This document shows positions 9,698 through 19,410 of a stretch of 64,000 nucleotides of DNA, one piece after another; the stretch's first letter is position 1, and the number at the start of each line of letters is the position of its first letter. The notes under the pieces were generated by a model. It was not told the origin of the DNA, made no database searches, and worked only from the letters and a program-made list of their open reading frames with translations. Source of the stretch: Chloroflexi bacterium GWB2_54_36 (lineage in GTDB: Bacteria; Chloroflexota; Anaerolineae; Anaerolineales; Anaerolineaceae); contig MGMG01000077.1 in the NCBI GenBank assembly GCA_001796355.1, forward strand, positions 43,844 through 107,843. The letters are read 5' to 3'. The position numbers were made by a program, and so were the translations under genes.

Positions 9698-9855
9698 AAC
9701 AATTTTTGGCGACCACGCTGCCCGGGTCTTAACAATCCTGTAATCTGTGACCATTTTGCTCCAATTGCCTGCCTGGATTAATTTCCAGGTGCTAAAATGG
9801 TAGGGATTCAGAATATTATCCTTACTCAGGGGCGGATCCCATTTCAAATTCAGGC

Positions 9856-11796
9856 ATGCTACCCAACTCTACCGATTCGAATGGCAAAAAAACAGGGATG
9901 GTTCCCCGGTTTTTTCTCATTCTTACGGCTGCTCTGCTGCTTCTTGGCGCTTGGGTCTTATGGTCGGGAATGAAAAAGGAACTGGCTGCGGCTCAGGCGA
10001 CTGCCACCCTGACTCCCTCGTCGCTGCCAACTGAAACAGCCCATCCGCCCACCCCAACCGCCACATTTACATTAACAGTTCCAGCACCGGTTGATGGCCC
10101 AACCGGTGCGAGTGAGCCTCAGTATCCCCGCGGGTTGATCGTATTGTCGCTTTCCGACGGCTACTATCGCCACCTGTTCGCCTACCACCCATCCGACCTG
10201 CAATTCACCCGCCTGACGGATCACCCCTGGGACGACATCCAGCCAGCGGTCAGCCCAGACGGAACCCGGTTGGCCTATGCATCCCGCCGAAACGGGTATT
10301 GGGACATTTACATCTTTGATTTCGTCACCGGGCAGTCCACCCGGGTGACGGATACCCCCGCCTATGACGGCAACCCGGCCTGGGCGCCGGACGGGCAGTG
10401 GCTGGCTTACGAGTCATACCAGGCCGGAAACCTCGATATATTTATCCAATCCCTGGCTGACCTGTCTCAGCCTGCGCTGCTGCTCACCACTGATCCTGCT
10501 GCGGATACCGACCCGGATTGGTCGCCGAGCGGTAATTTGCTCGCCTTCACCTCCCTGCGCAGCGGGGAATCAGAGATTTGGACTGCAGCGCTCGACCAAC
10601 CCGGCAACCGTTTTCAAAACCGCAGCCAAAACCCTGAATCAGCGGATAGAGATCCTGCCTGGTCACCGGATGGGCAGCAATTGGCCTGGAACACCCTGAT
10701 TTATGGGTTACCCAACATTGTGGTAGCTGCTGCTGTCGAAAATGGTGAAGAGCCTCATACGCTTGGGGCCGGCAGCTATCCGCTTTGGGATCCAGCCGGC
10801 AGCCAAATTTTGGCACAGCTTGACTTGGCCGGAGGCGTATCCTTCGCTGGCTATAATTCGGAAAACGGCCAGGTGACCTTGCCCCCTCAACCCTTACCAG
10901 CCGCAATTCACGGCGCTGACTGGCAATCCGCTAATTTCGCTGCCTCTTTGCAATCCTATCTGTCAGCCGATTCCAGTGGCCCGCGTAAAATCATGACAGA
11001 AATACAGGCCAGCCAGCCGACCGACGCATCGACCGGGCGGAGCGGGCTGTTTCCCCTGACTGGTATTAATGCCCCCTATCCTTATTTGAGCGACCAGGCC
11101 GACGAATCCTTTTTTGCATTACGCCAGGAAATCGCCCGCGTTTCCGGCTGGGATGTGCTGGCCAACCTGCAAAATGCTTACCTGCCGGTAACCGAACCTT
11201 CGCTTCCGGGCGCCGGCGATGATTGGCTGGTCACCGGGCTGGGAATCGCCATTAATCCCCTGCCTTACCAGGCCGGCTGGATGACGGTACAACGGGAAGA
11301 CCTGGGTGGCGAAGTTTACTGGCGCTTGTACATCCGTGCCCGTTACCAGGATGGCTCGCAGGGTGAACCCATTACGGCACCTGTCTGGAACCTGGATGCC
11401 CGTTCGAGCGGCGACCCAAATACCTATGAGCAAGGCGGTGCAACGGACGCTGCCCCGGCAGGTTATTGGATTGACTTCACCGAACTGGCTGCCCGTTTTA
11501 ACTGGCAGCGGCTGGCTGCCTATCCCAACTGGCGAACATACTATGCCGCTGCCCGATTCAACCAGTTTGCCTATTCTGTCGACCAGGGCTGGGATCAAGC
11601 CATGCAGCAATTGTATCCGGTCGAGTTGGTTCACCGCCCGACCCAGATTCCAACCTTGACCTCCTTCCCAACGAATACGCCGCTGCCGCTCAATGCTCTC
11701 ACCGCCACTGCTCAAGCAACCCCCTGGCAGGGGCTGCCGCTCAATCCTGAACCACGGCCAACCTGGACTCCTGTTCCGGGAGAAACCTTCCCATGA
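9856..11796 (+). CDS. PD40/TolB-like beta-propeller protein with N-terminal membrane anchor
   Basis: Repeats such as DIQPAVSPDGTRLAYASRRNGYWDIYIFD, NPAWAPDGQWLAYES, DPDWSPSGNLLAFTSLRSGESEIW; N-terminal TM. Confidence 0.82.
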   Translation: MLPNSTDSNGKKTGMVPRFFLILTAALLLLGAWVLWSGMKKELAAAQATATLTPSSLPTETAHPPTPTATFTLTVPAPVDGPTGASEPQYPRGLIVLSLSDGYYRHLFAYHPSDLQFTRLTDHPWDDIQPAVSPDGTRLAYASRRNGYWDIYIFDFVTGQSTRVTDTPAYDGNPAWAPDGQWLAYESYQAGNLDIFIQSLADLSQPALLLTTDPAADTDPDWSPSGNLLAFTSLRSGESEIWTAALDQPGNRFQNRSQNPESADRDPAWSPDGQQLAWNTLIYGLPNIVVAAAVENGEEPHTLGAGSYPLWDPAGSQILAQLDLAGGVSFAGYNSENGQVTLPPQPLPAAIHGADWQSANFAASLQSYLSADSSGPRKIMTEIQASQPTDASTGRSGLFPLTGINAPYPYLSDQADESFFALRQEIARVSGWDVLANLQNAYLPVTEPSLPGAGDDWLVTGLGIAINPLPYQAGWMTVQREDLGGEVYWRLYIRARYQDGSQGEPITAPVWNLDARSSGDPNTYEQGGATDAAPAGYWIDFTELAARFNWQRLAAYPNWRTYYAAARFNQFAYSVDQGWDQAMQQLYPVELVHRPTQIPTLTSFPTNTPLPLNALTATAQATPWQGLPLNPEPRPTWTPVPGETFP

Positions 11797-12932
11797 ACCG
11801 CCGGTACGCTAAGGAGCGGTTTGGTTTTTTCGCTGGGATGATCTGCCTGTTAATTCTGACTGGCTGCACTCCAAGCCCGGCCCAGGCAGTCGAATTGCCA
11901 CTGGCACCAACGCCGGTTCCGCTGGCTTTCGTTGAAGATAATTCTGCCCCAGCGTCAGAACAACCGCCTGCCAGACCTGTGGAAGCTGAACCCGCTCCAG
12001 CCCTGGTGGAGGAACCGTTGCAATTTACCTTCCCCACTCCGGCAACGGAAGCGGTATCTGCCTGGCGCCCGCCGCTGGTACCCGTCCCCTGGGCATTGAC
12101 GCCCTACGACCATTTTTATTTCACCCGGCCGATTGCCACAGATGCGGTCAACTGGCCCTCGGCAGATTATCGCTATGGTGATTTTTTCACCGATACCGAC
12201 ATCGTCCACACCGGTATTGATATCGCCGCCGACCGTGGCACCCCGGTGATCGCCGCGGCTGCCGGCAAAGTTACCTGGGCAGGCGAAGGATTGTACAAGG
12301 GCGGCAATGTTGAAGGCGACCCCTACGGTCTGGCGGTAGCCATCCGGCATAATTTTAGCTACAATGAGCGCGAGGTTTATACCATTTACGCCCATATGGA
12401 TCGGGTGGATGTTGTGGTCGGTCAGAATGTCGAAGCTGGAGAGCAGGTTGGAATTGTTGGAACCACAGGTAAAACAACCGGCCCGCACTTGCATTTCGAA
12501 GTGCGCATCGAAAGCAACAGCTTTTTCTATACGCGCAATCCAGAGTTGTGGCTGGCTCCGCCGCAAGGCTGGGGTGTACTGGTTGGTAAAATGATCGATC
12601 GTTATGGCTTCCCTTTGTATAAAATCAAAATAAAAGTTATTTCCGAGGAACTGGGTAAGACCTGGGTGGTACGCACGTACGGTCCGACCAGCGTCAATAA
12701 AGACGATTTTTACCAGGAGAACCTGGTGCTGAGTGATTTACCGGCAGGCGATTACTGGGTTGAGTTTCGGGTGCGTTGGAAGGATTACCGTCACAAAATC
12801 ACGATAAAACCCGGCATGGTGACTTATCTCAACTTCCTCGAACGTCCAGGGACATTCTCAGACGCGTTGCCAGCGCCTGGAAACGGCAGTGCCTTCGAGC
12901 CAGCGGCGCTGGAGCCGGTTGTCAACCCTTGA
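11793..12932 (+). CDS. M23-family (LytM-like) peptidase lipoprotein
   Basis: HTGIDIAADRGTPVIAAAAGKVTWAGEG...GIVGTTGKTTGPHLHFEVRI; lipobox-like LILTGC. Confidence 0.88.
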   Translation: MNRRYAKERFGFFAGMICLLILTGCTPSPAQAVELPLAPTPVPLAFVEDNSAPASEQPPARPVEAEPAPALVEEPLQFTFPTPATEAVSAWRPPLVPVPWALTPYDHFYFTRPIATDAVNWPSADYRYGDFFTDTDIVHTGIDIAADRGTPVIAAAAGKVTWAGEGLYKGGNVEGDPYGLAVAIRHNFSYNEREVYTIYAHMDRVDVVVGQNVEAGEQVGIVGTTGKTTGPHLHFEVRIESNSFFYTRNPELWLAPPQGWGVLVGKMIDRYGFPLYKIKIKVISEELGKTWVVRTYGPTSVNKDDFYQENLVLSDLPAGDYWVEFRVRWKDYRHKITIKPGMVTYLNFLERPGTFSDALPAPGNGSAFEPAALEPVVNP

Positions 12933-13050
12933 CAATTTGATCAACAACCCTGAAAATTCCTTCCGCCGGTAATCCGGCTGCCGGATGCGCCAGCTATCAG
13001 GTTCATCGCGGTATATTTTTTTGCTTTTAAGCGCAATTCGGAGGTAAAGT

Positions 13051-13743
13051 TTGATGTTAGGAAATCGTAAATTGGTCGGGGGTATCTTACTGGCGATCCT
13101 GCTGCTGACAACCCTGGCGGCTTGCTCGAAGGCGGATGCCACCCCCACGAATAGCCCGGAAATGGTCTATACCCAGGCTGCCCAAACAGTAGCTGCCGGT
13201 CTCACCCAGACCGCTGTATTAATGCCTACTGCTACCAGCACGCCCACTCTTCAGCCTTCCAACACGCCGGCGCCAACTCAGGCTGCCACGGCAACCTTAA
13301 GCGTCTCGGTCACCCCGCTGGTGCAAAAATCTGCTACCAGCGCTACAGGTCCGGACAAGGCCGAATGGGTGGCGCAGAACCCTGGCGACGGCACCGTTTT
13401 GAACGCCGGGCAGGATTTCACCCTGGTTTGGACCGTCAAAAATACGGGCACAACCACCTGGACCACGGACTACCAGCTGCGCTACTACCTGGTCGAACAG
13501 TCGCTGCGCATGGGAGCTGGGGATCTCAAGTTGTCCAAAGAAGTCAAGCCCAACGAGTCCATCGACCTCTCGCTGGCCATGAAGGCTCCCGCCAACAGCG
13601 GTGAATATACAACGATTTGGGTATTGACCAACAAAGAAGGCGTCAATTTCTATCCGCTGACCTTCGGCTTTAAGGTCGGCGCGGCTGCCGCGACCGCTAC
13701 CGCAACCGTTGCACCTACCGCAGGAGCGACGGCCACTCCGTAG
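13051..13743 (+). CDS. Lipoprotein with NBR1-type Ig-like (four-tryptophan) domain and Thr/Pro/Ala-rich linkers
   Basis: LLTTLAACSK lipobox; AEWVAQNPGDGTVLNAGQDFTLVWTVKNTGTTTWTTDYQLRYY domain. Confidence 0.75.
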   Translation: MMLGNRKLVGGILLAILLLTTLAACSKADATPTNSPEMVYTQAAQTVAAGLTQTAVLMPTATSTPTLQPSNTPAPTQAATATLSVSVTPLVQKSATSATGPDKAEWVAQNPGDGTVLNAGQDFTLVWTVKNTGTTTWTTDYQLRYYLVEQSLRMGAGDLKLSKEVKPNESIDLSLAMKAPANSGEYTTIWVLTNKEGVNFYPLTFGFKVGAAAATATATVAPTAGATATP

Positions 13744-13758
13744 CACTTTCCCAGGCCC

Positions 13759-14964
13759 ATGGAACCAACGCAGAATTCCAGCGTATCATCTGTGGGCCTA
13801 AAATCTGCCATTAAAACCGAGGCCAACCGCCTCGGTTTTACGCTTTTCGGGGTGACTGAACCCAAGACCCCTGACACACTGCCAGATTTTCTTTCCTGGC
13901 TGGCGCAAGGCCGAAATGGCTCAATGGATTACCTGGCCGTTGAGCGGGCTGTCGCGCGGCGCGCAGACCCGCGCCTGATCCTGCCCGACGTGCGCAGCGT
14001 GATCGTCCTGGGGCTGCGCTACCCACGCCCTGCTGATCTGCCGGCCAGTGCTGCGTCTGGTTTGCACGGACGGGTTGCAGCCTATGCCTGGGGCAAAGAC
14101 TATCATGATTTGATTCCGCCGCGTCTTGAACAACTGGCTAAATTCATCCAGTCTCGAATGGATCAGCCGTTGGCATATAAGGCCTATACGGATACCGGTC
14201 CCATTCTGGAACGCGACCTGGCATCTCGCGCCGGCCTGGGATGGATGGGTAAAAACACCTGCCTGATTGACCCGCAATCCGGTTCTTACTACCTGCTGGC
14301 GGAGTTATTCATCAATATCAGGCTGGAGAACGATCTGCCTTTTACCACCGACCATTGCGGTTCGTGCCGGCGCTGCATCGATGCCTGCCCAACCGGTTGC
14401 ATCCTCCCCGACCGAACCCTGGACGCCCGCCGCTGTATTTCCTACCTGACCATCGAAAACAAGGGGAACGTTCCAACCGAGCTGCGCCCGCAATTGGGAG
14501 ATTGGGTATTTGGCTGCGATATTTGCCAGCAGGTCTGTCCCTGGAATATTCGTTTTGCTTCGCCTGAATTTGATTCCGGACTTTCCCCGCAGGCTGAAAA
14601 TGCCCGGCCGGATTTAATGGCAGCCCTGAGTCTTACCCCCCACGATTTTAATCGTCAGTTCAAGGGAAGTCCCATTCTACGCGCGCGCCGGCGCGGGTAC
14701 TTGCGCAATGCCGCTGTCGTGCTGGGTAATTTTCGCGATGCCCGGGCGGTACCCGCATTGGCCATTGCGTTGCAATCAGACAGCGAGCCGTTGGTGCGGG
14801 CACATGCCGCCTGGGCGCTCGGCCAGATTGGGGGAGACGCAGCCAGGCAGGTGCTCGATCAGTGTTCCGGCAGTGAAACAGATGCTGAGGTACTGGCTGA
14901 GATTACGGCTGCACAGATCGCCTGCCAGGATGGGGGTAGATCCGGGATTAGGGCAGCCAGGTAG
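13759..14964 (+). CDS. queG: Epoxyqueuosine reductase with C-terminal HEAT-like repeats
   Basis: CGSCRRCIDACPTGCI...CDICQQVCPWN 4Fe-4S motifs; ARAVPALAIALQSDSEPLVRAHAAWALGQIGG HEAT. Confidence 0.93.
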   Translation: MEPTQNSSVSSVGLKSAIKTEANRLGFTLFGVTEPKTPDTLPDFLSWLAQGRNGSMDYLAVERAVARRADPRLILPDVRSVIVLGLRYPRPADLPASAASGLHGRVAAYAWGKDYHDLIPPRLEQLAKFIQSRMDQPLAYKAYTDTGPILERDLASRAGLGWMGKNTCLIDPQSGSYYLLAELFINIRLENDLPFTTDHCGSCRRCIDACPTGCILPDRTLDARRCISYLTIENKGNVPTELRPQLGDWVFGCDICQQVCPWNIRFASPEFDSGLSPQAENARPDLMAALSLTPHDFNRQFKGSPILRARRRGYLRNAAVVLGNFRDARAVPALAIALQSDSEPLVRAHAAWALGQIGGDAARQVLDQCSGSETDAEVLAEITAAQIACQDGGRSGIRAAR

Positions 14965-16027
14965 GCAGCGCCCCATTTTCCGCTGCAACTATGAATTCAC
15001 CGCTGACCCGATCCCAGACGAGCACCCGCGGGACAGCATTGGCGGTGCCAGGCGTATATTCCTGATAAACCAGCCGGTCCCCATCGGGCGACCACTGAAT
15101 CGCAGTATGCGAGGTACCTGGTTCATCGGTAACAGCCTGAAACTGGCTCCCATCCATTTTTGAGATATAAATTTGCCGCCCGGCCTGATAATCCCCGCTC
15201 CGCAGTGCAAAGGCAGTCCATACCCCATCGCGGGTTATCTTTATGCCGCCAGCATCATAGCTAGATAGTTGTGCAGGCAGAAAAGGTTCGATCTGCAAGG
15301 TAGTGAGGTCAACCTGAAATAACCGGGATTGAAGCAATATCCCAGTCACTTCATTTTCGTTGAAATAAATATGGTTTGAATCAGCCGCCCAGGTGACCGG
15401 ATCCGGGGTACTGGTTCGTACCTGCCGTTCTACTCCGCTGGATAGATCCAAAATGCGGATAAAGTCTTCTTCAGGGTTGTTCATGGCTAAATTTTGGCTG
15501 TCCGGCGAAAAAACTGGATTTGTGCCGGTTATAAGCTTGTCGGGCCATCCTGCCGGAAGCTGCTCACGGAAGGCATAAACCGCGACACCGCGGGTTATCT
15601 TGTCCTCCATCCGAATAATATGGCTATACGCAATGTATTGACCGTCGTTTGACCAGGCCGGTGTTTCGCAGCGCGCCTCACCACAATCGACCAGCATCTG
15701 CGCATCCCCGCCGGCGCGACCGATCCGGTACAATGCGCTGCTCCCGTCCGAATTATGCACTGCATAAACGATCGCTGCGCCATCCGGCGAAACTGAAAAA
15801 TCATAAACCGCACCTGCGCTCGAAGTCAGGCGCCGCAATGAGCGGCCGTCGATTGACACCGACCAGATTTCCGGTGAATCGAGCGGATTGCCGATAAAGG
15901 CAACCGATGGGGCTCGTGGCGCAACGATCGACCTGCCCAAAAGGGAATACAACGCCGCCGCTGCTACGCCAATGCAGATCATAACCAGGATAAAAACCCG
16001 GTCGATGCGTCGCAAAGAAATAATCAT
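14948..16027 (-). CDS. TolB/PD40-like beta-propeller protein
   Basis: DFSVSPDGAAIVYAVHNSDGSSALYRI, TPAWSNDGQYIAYSH, AIQWSPDGDRLVYQEY; N-terminal TM. Confidence 0.8.
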   Translation of the reverse strand: MIISLRRIDRVFILVMICIGVAAAALYSLLGRSIVAPRAPSVAFIGNPLDSPEIWSVSIDGRSLRRLTSSAGAVYDFSVSPDGAAIVYAVHNSDGSSALYRIGRAGGDAQMLVDCGEARCETPAWSNDGQYIAYSHIIRMEDKITRGVAVYAFREQLPAGWPDKLITGTNPVFSPDSQNLAMNNPEEDFIRILDLSSGVERQVRTSTPDPVTWAADSNHIYFNENEVTGILLQSRLFQVDLTTLQIEPFLPAQLSSYDAGGIKITRDGVWTAFALRSGDYQAGRQIYISKMDGSQFQAVTDEPGTSHTAIQWSPDGDRLVYQEYTPGTANAVPRVLVWDRVSGEFIVAAENGALPTWLP

Positions 16028-16034
16028 CAGGGTT

Positions 16035-16343
16035 TCACCGGAATAATAAAAAAACCATAAGCGGAACGACCAACCAGATCAAACCGGCTGATTTCCAGCT
16101 GCCCTCTGCATCTGAATCCTCTTTATGGCCATCATTTTCAACTGTATTTGTGGACCTTTTGCCAGCCGTTGACAGCACCACCTGGGCCAAAATGACGCAG
16201 CCAAGCCCGGTCAAAAACACCAGAATCCCCTGCCTCGGATCGACATAATCCGCCAGCCGGCCATCCCAAATCAGGCTGAGTTGAAAAAGTCCCAACACCG
16301 CCAGCGCCAGCGCAGAGAACTTGATCCGCGCATTCCTCTTCAA
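16035..16343 (-). CDS. Small membrane partner of UPF0718-type permease (TIGR03943/DUF1980-like)
   Basis: LKRNARIKFSALALAVLGLFQLSLIWDGRLADYVDPRQGILVFLTGLGCVILAQ; a TTG start overlaps the permease stop (TTGA). The ORF-track start at 16412 would overlap the permease heavily. Confidence 0.6.
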   Translation of the reverse strand: MKRNARIKFSALALAVLGLFQLSLIWDGRLADYVDPRQGILVFLTGLGCVILAQVVLSTAGKRSTNTVENDGHKEDSDAEGSWKSAGLIWLVVPLMVFLLFR

Positions 16344-17401
16344 CTCAGCCCTCCAAAACTTTCGATCACCAACCCGGCCATCAAACTCAAGCTCAGCGAC
16401 AGCAATATCCAATAGAGCAACACCTTAAAGCGGAAAATACGCCCGTAAAACAAGATCAATTTGACATCGACCGCCATGCCAACCAGTAAATAGATCCTCT
16501 GCGCGCCTGCTGACCAGCTGGACAGCCCGTTTTGCACGGTGTGCAGGTCGCCGACAGCGCTTTGGGCGGTAAGCATCGCCCACAAGCCGCTCCCGGCATT
16601 TTGCCAGGCCCCGCTACCCGAGACCGGCGGATTCCACCCGCCGGGGATCAATGCTTGTAACAAGCCGCCCAGTAGTGCGGCAATGACCAATAGTGGCATC
16701 CATTCAAGGAATTCGATGCTGGCCGTAAGCACGATGGCTTTGGCCTTGCTTACCTGACCTTCGCCTTCCAACAAAGACGCAGAATCACCCCCTACTGTCG
16801 GCAGGTTCCCGACCTTTATGATTCGTTTGGGCTCGCTTTCCTGGGCGAGGATCAATCCAAAAACAAGCGCAAGTATGATCGCGGTTGCGAAGCGCAGCCC
16901 GGCCAGCCCGGCCATACCGGTCGCCCCCAGGCCGGCGCCGGTAGCGATCAAGGTTACCCCTGGACCCGCCGCCATCAAAGCGGCAGCGGCTGGTACACCT
17001 GCGCCTTTACGCAAAAGCTGCCTGGCTACCAGTGCTGATCCGCCGTCGCCAACCGGTAAGATTACCGCTGCCAGGATTCCAAAAATCACGCTTCCGAGAG
17101 TCCCGCCTTTGAACAGCGCCTGAATATCAGCATCTGTAAATAAGTGGGCTACCACGGCAGAGGTGAACGCACCTAGCAACAAGAACGGCGCTGTTTCCAG
17201 AAAGATGCGCTCAAACCCGACCGAAAAACGGTGAGCGCTATCCAGAAATGCAGTCATCCAGGTTGCATTCCCGCCTGAGCTTTCCAGGATCCGCGACAGA
17301 ATGCCTGCCAGCGCCACAGCCGCTATAACCAACAGCGGCAGACTGCCGCCCGTTGTACGGGAAGAAGCATGGTATTTGGATGCTGATGGCAAAGAGTCCA
17401 C
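16340..17401 (-). CDS. UPF0718/ArsP-like permease
   Basis: Multi-TM; FLETAPFLLLGAFTSAVVAHLF and GAGVPAAAALMAAGPGVTLIATG. Confidence 0.78.
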   Translation of the reverse strand: MDSLPSASKYHASSRTTGGSLPLLVIAAVALAGILSRILESSGGNATWMTAFLDSAHRFSVGFERIFLETAPFLLLGAFTSAVVAHLFTDADIQALFKGGTLGSVIFGILAAVILPVGDGGSALVARQLLRKGAGVPAAAALMAAGPGVTLIATGAGLGATGMAGLAGLRFATAIILALVFGLILAQESEPKRIIKVGNLPTVGGDSASLLEGEGQVSKAKAIVLTASIEFLEWMPLLVIAALLGGLLQALIPGGWNPPVSGSGAWQNAGSGLWAMLTAQSAVGDLHTVQNGLSSWSAGAQRIYLLVGMAVDVKLILFYGRIFRFKVLLYWILLSLSLSLMAGLVIESFGGLS

Positions 17402-17469
17402 GCCCCGTTTATACCATCTTTTCAGCCGTACCCATCCTTTATCCTGTCAGCCCTGTTCACGCTTTAAAT

Positions 17470-17507
17470 AAAACCCGCCCCTCGTCCAATTGTAGAGGAG
17501 CGGGTTT
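17470..17507 (-). terminator. Terminator downstream of LysM gene
   Basis: Reverse strand GAAACCCGCTCCTC...GAGGGGCGGGTTTTATTT. Confidence 0.75.
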
Positions 17508-17524
17508 CATTCGTTTAGTCTCGT

Positions 17525-18253
17525 TTAACCGCTTGTCGGCGTGGCTGTTTGAGTTGCGCCGCCTGGGGTCGGGGTGAGCGATGGTTGGCGCGTCGGCGTC
17601 GGGGTAACCAGATTCACTCGCACGATCAACGTTTGACCGACATTAATCTTGTTACGGTCGGTGAGCTTATTCTGCGTCATGATGTCGTCCACGGTCGAAT
17701 TGAACTGGCTTGCAATGCTATCCAGCGAATCACCGGTCTGGACGACATAATTAATTTTCGTCCCACGCGGCATATCATCCGGAATGGGAGTCGCGGTCGG
17801 CAGCGCCTGACCGGGCGCCGGAATTAAGATGATGTCGCCGGGGCGGATCGGGCATTGGTCCGGCGCAAAGTTGTTGATCGCCAACAGCACCAACAAATCC
17901 ACATCGTAAGTCAGCGAAAGGTCAAAGCACGTGTCGCCCTCCAGGACTGTATACTCGAATGGCCCGGAAGGAGTCAAGGTGAAAGTCGGAACAGGCGTTT
18001 CGGTAATGGTTGGCGTCAGCGAGGCGGTAGCCGTAGGGGTTATCGGGGTAGCCGTAGGCGTTGCGCTGGCAGTCGGAGTCGCCGAAGAGAATAGCCCTAA
18101 TCTGGGCGCGTTCGGGCCGGTGAACCACACCACCAGCAGAATGACCCCGACAATGACTAACAGGATGGCGATTCCCCACACCATATACGGCATCATCCGT
18201 TGGCGCTTCTTGTAGGAGTCGATGATACTTTGCGGTGAGCTTTTTCCACTCAT
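17525..18253 (-). CDS. LysM-domain membrane protein
   Basis: TM helix, T/P-rich linker, then YTVLEGDTCFDLSLTYDVDLLVLLAINNF and NYVVQTGDSLDSIASQFNSTVDDIMTQN. Confidence 0.87.
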   Translation of the reverse strand: MSGKSSPQSIIDSYKKRQRMMPYMVWGIAILLVIVGVILLVVWFTGPNAPRLGLFSSATPTASATPTATPITPTATASLTPTITETPVPTFTLTPSGPFEYTVLEGDTCFDLSLTYDVDLLVLLAINNFAPDQCPIRPGDIILIPAPGQALPTATPIPDDMPRGTKINYVVQTGDSLDSIASQFNSTVDDIMTQNKLTDRNKINVGQTLIVRVNLVTPTPTRQPSLTPTPGGATQTATPTSG

Positions 18254-18588
18254 GGGTTATTTTCCTATCCTTGCGCCGGTCTTTATTGTTTCCGGCATGT
18301 GTAAATATCCAATGGAATCCATCAAAATCAATTTTCAGAGAGGATTCTACCCGAAAACTAAAAATGGGACGAATCCTAAGCCAAATTTTGTCGTCTCTAT
18401 CGACGCCAGAGTATTCCATCAACCAATAACATTGGATAACCGGGAGATTTCAACAGTATTACCTATTAAATAACATAACTTTCCTGAATCATGCAAGGAT
18501 AATTGCCAGAAATTGGCGAAAATTCATGGCCTATTTAAGCGAATCTGTTAATTCTGTCATTTACTTTGGCACGAACTAAACGCCATTA

Positions 18589-18597
18589 TGTTATAAT
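18589..18597 (+). promoter_or_regulatory. Extended -10 element TGTTATAAT upstream of STAS gene
   Basis: TG-N-TATAAT about 45 bp upstream of the ATG at 18643. Confidence 0.55.
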
Positions 18598-18642
18598 TTT
18601 TCCTACAAACTGACATCCATATCAAGAATTGGAGAGAAGAAA

Positions 18643-18978
18643 ATGGTAATCGAGCACACCGAGCTGAAACGCTGTGACGTGATTAATATCAAAGGCCGGA
18701 TCGATAGCGCCACTGCCCCAAAATTAGCCGAGGTGGTGAATGAAATCGTTGAGGCAGGCCGTTTTCGGATCGTCTTCGACATGGATGGGGTAGATTTCAT
18801 TTCCAGCGCTGGTCTGCGAGTGCTCATCGGTACGCAGAAAACTTGCAAACGCTATAACCGTGGTGAGGTCGCGCTGGCTGCGGTTCCCGAGACTATCATG
18901 GCTTCGCTCGAGCTGGCGGGTTTTACGCCGTTATTCAAAATTTTCAAAGATGGCGTCTCAGCAGTTGGTAATTTTTAA
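18643..18978 (+). CDS. Anti-sigma factor antagonist (STAS domain)
   Basis: INIKGRIDSATAPKLAEVVNEIVEAGRFRIVFDMDGVDFISSAGLRVLIGTQK. Confidence 0.92.
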   Translation: MVIEHTELKRCDVINIKGRIDSATAPKLAEVVNEIVEAGRFRIVFDMDGVDFISSAGLRVLIGTQKTCKRYNRGEVALAAVPETIMASLELAGFTPLFKIFKDGVSAVGNF

Positions 18979-18994
18979 GGGTGGATTCATTTGG

Positions 18995-19402
18995 ATGCCA
19001 ACAGTGATATTTCCCGGACGCTATGACAGTCTGGCAAAAATAGCTGACCTGGTTAAAAAGGCAACCCAGGAATTCGGTCTGGACCGATTAGCTGCATACG
19101 GCGTGGAAACCGCCGTGGATGAAGCCTGCTCAAATATCATTGAGCATGCCTACGGTGGTGAGGGCAAGGGTGAAATTGAATTTAACTATCGTATAAAAGA
19201 TGATTTCTTGATCATCACACTGCAAGACACGGGTGCAAGCTTCAATCCAAAATCAGTCCCGAAGCCAAAAATCAACGTCCCGCTCAAGCAGCGTCAGGAA
19301 ACCGGTCTGGGTTTGTATTTCATGCACCAGTGGATGGATGAAGTCAATTACGTTACCGCTGGAAAGACCAATATTCTCACGTTGATAAAGCGAAAAGGAT
19401 AA
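18995..19402 (+). CDS. RsbW-like anti-sigma factor / serine kinase (HATPase)
   Basis: AVDEACSNIIEHAYGGEGKGEIEFNYRIKDDFLIITLQDTGASFNP...ETGLGLYFMHQWMDEV; start trimmed to MPTVIF. Confidence 0.9.
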   Translation: MPTVIFPGRYDSLAKIADLVKKATQEFGLDRLAAYGVETAVDEACSNIIEHAYGGEGKGEIEFNYRIKDDFLIITLQDTGASFNPKSVPKPKINVPLKQRQETGLGLYFMHQWMDEVNYVTAGKTNILTLIKRKG

Positions 19403-19410
19403 TTCAACCC

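Noticed and set aside
12858-13148. 96-aa - strand ORF over the gap between the M23 and NBR1-Ig genes
   Set aside because: Overlaps both conserved coding regions antisense; no motif.
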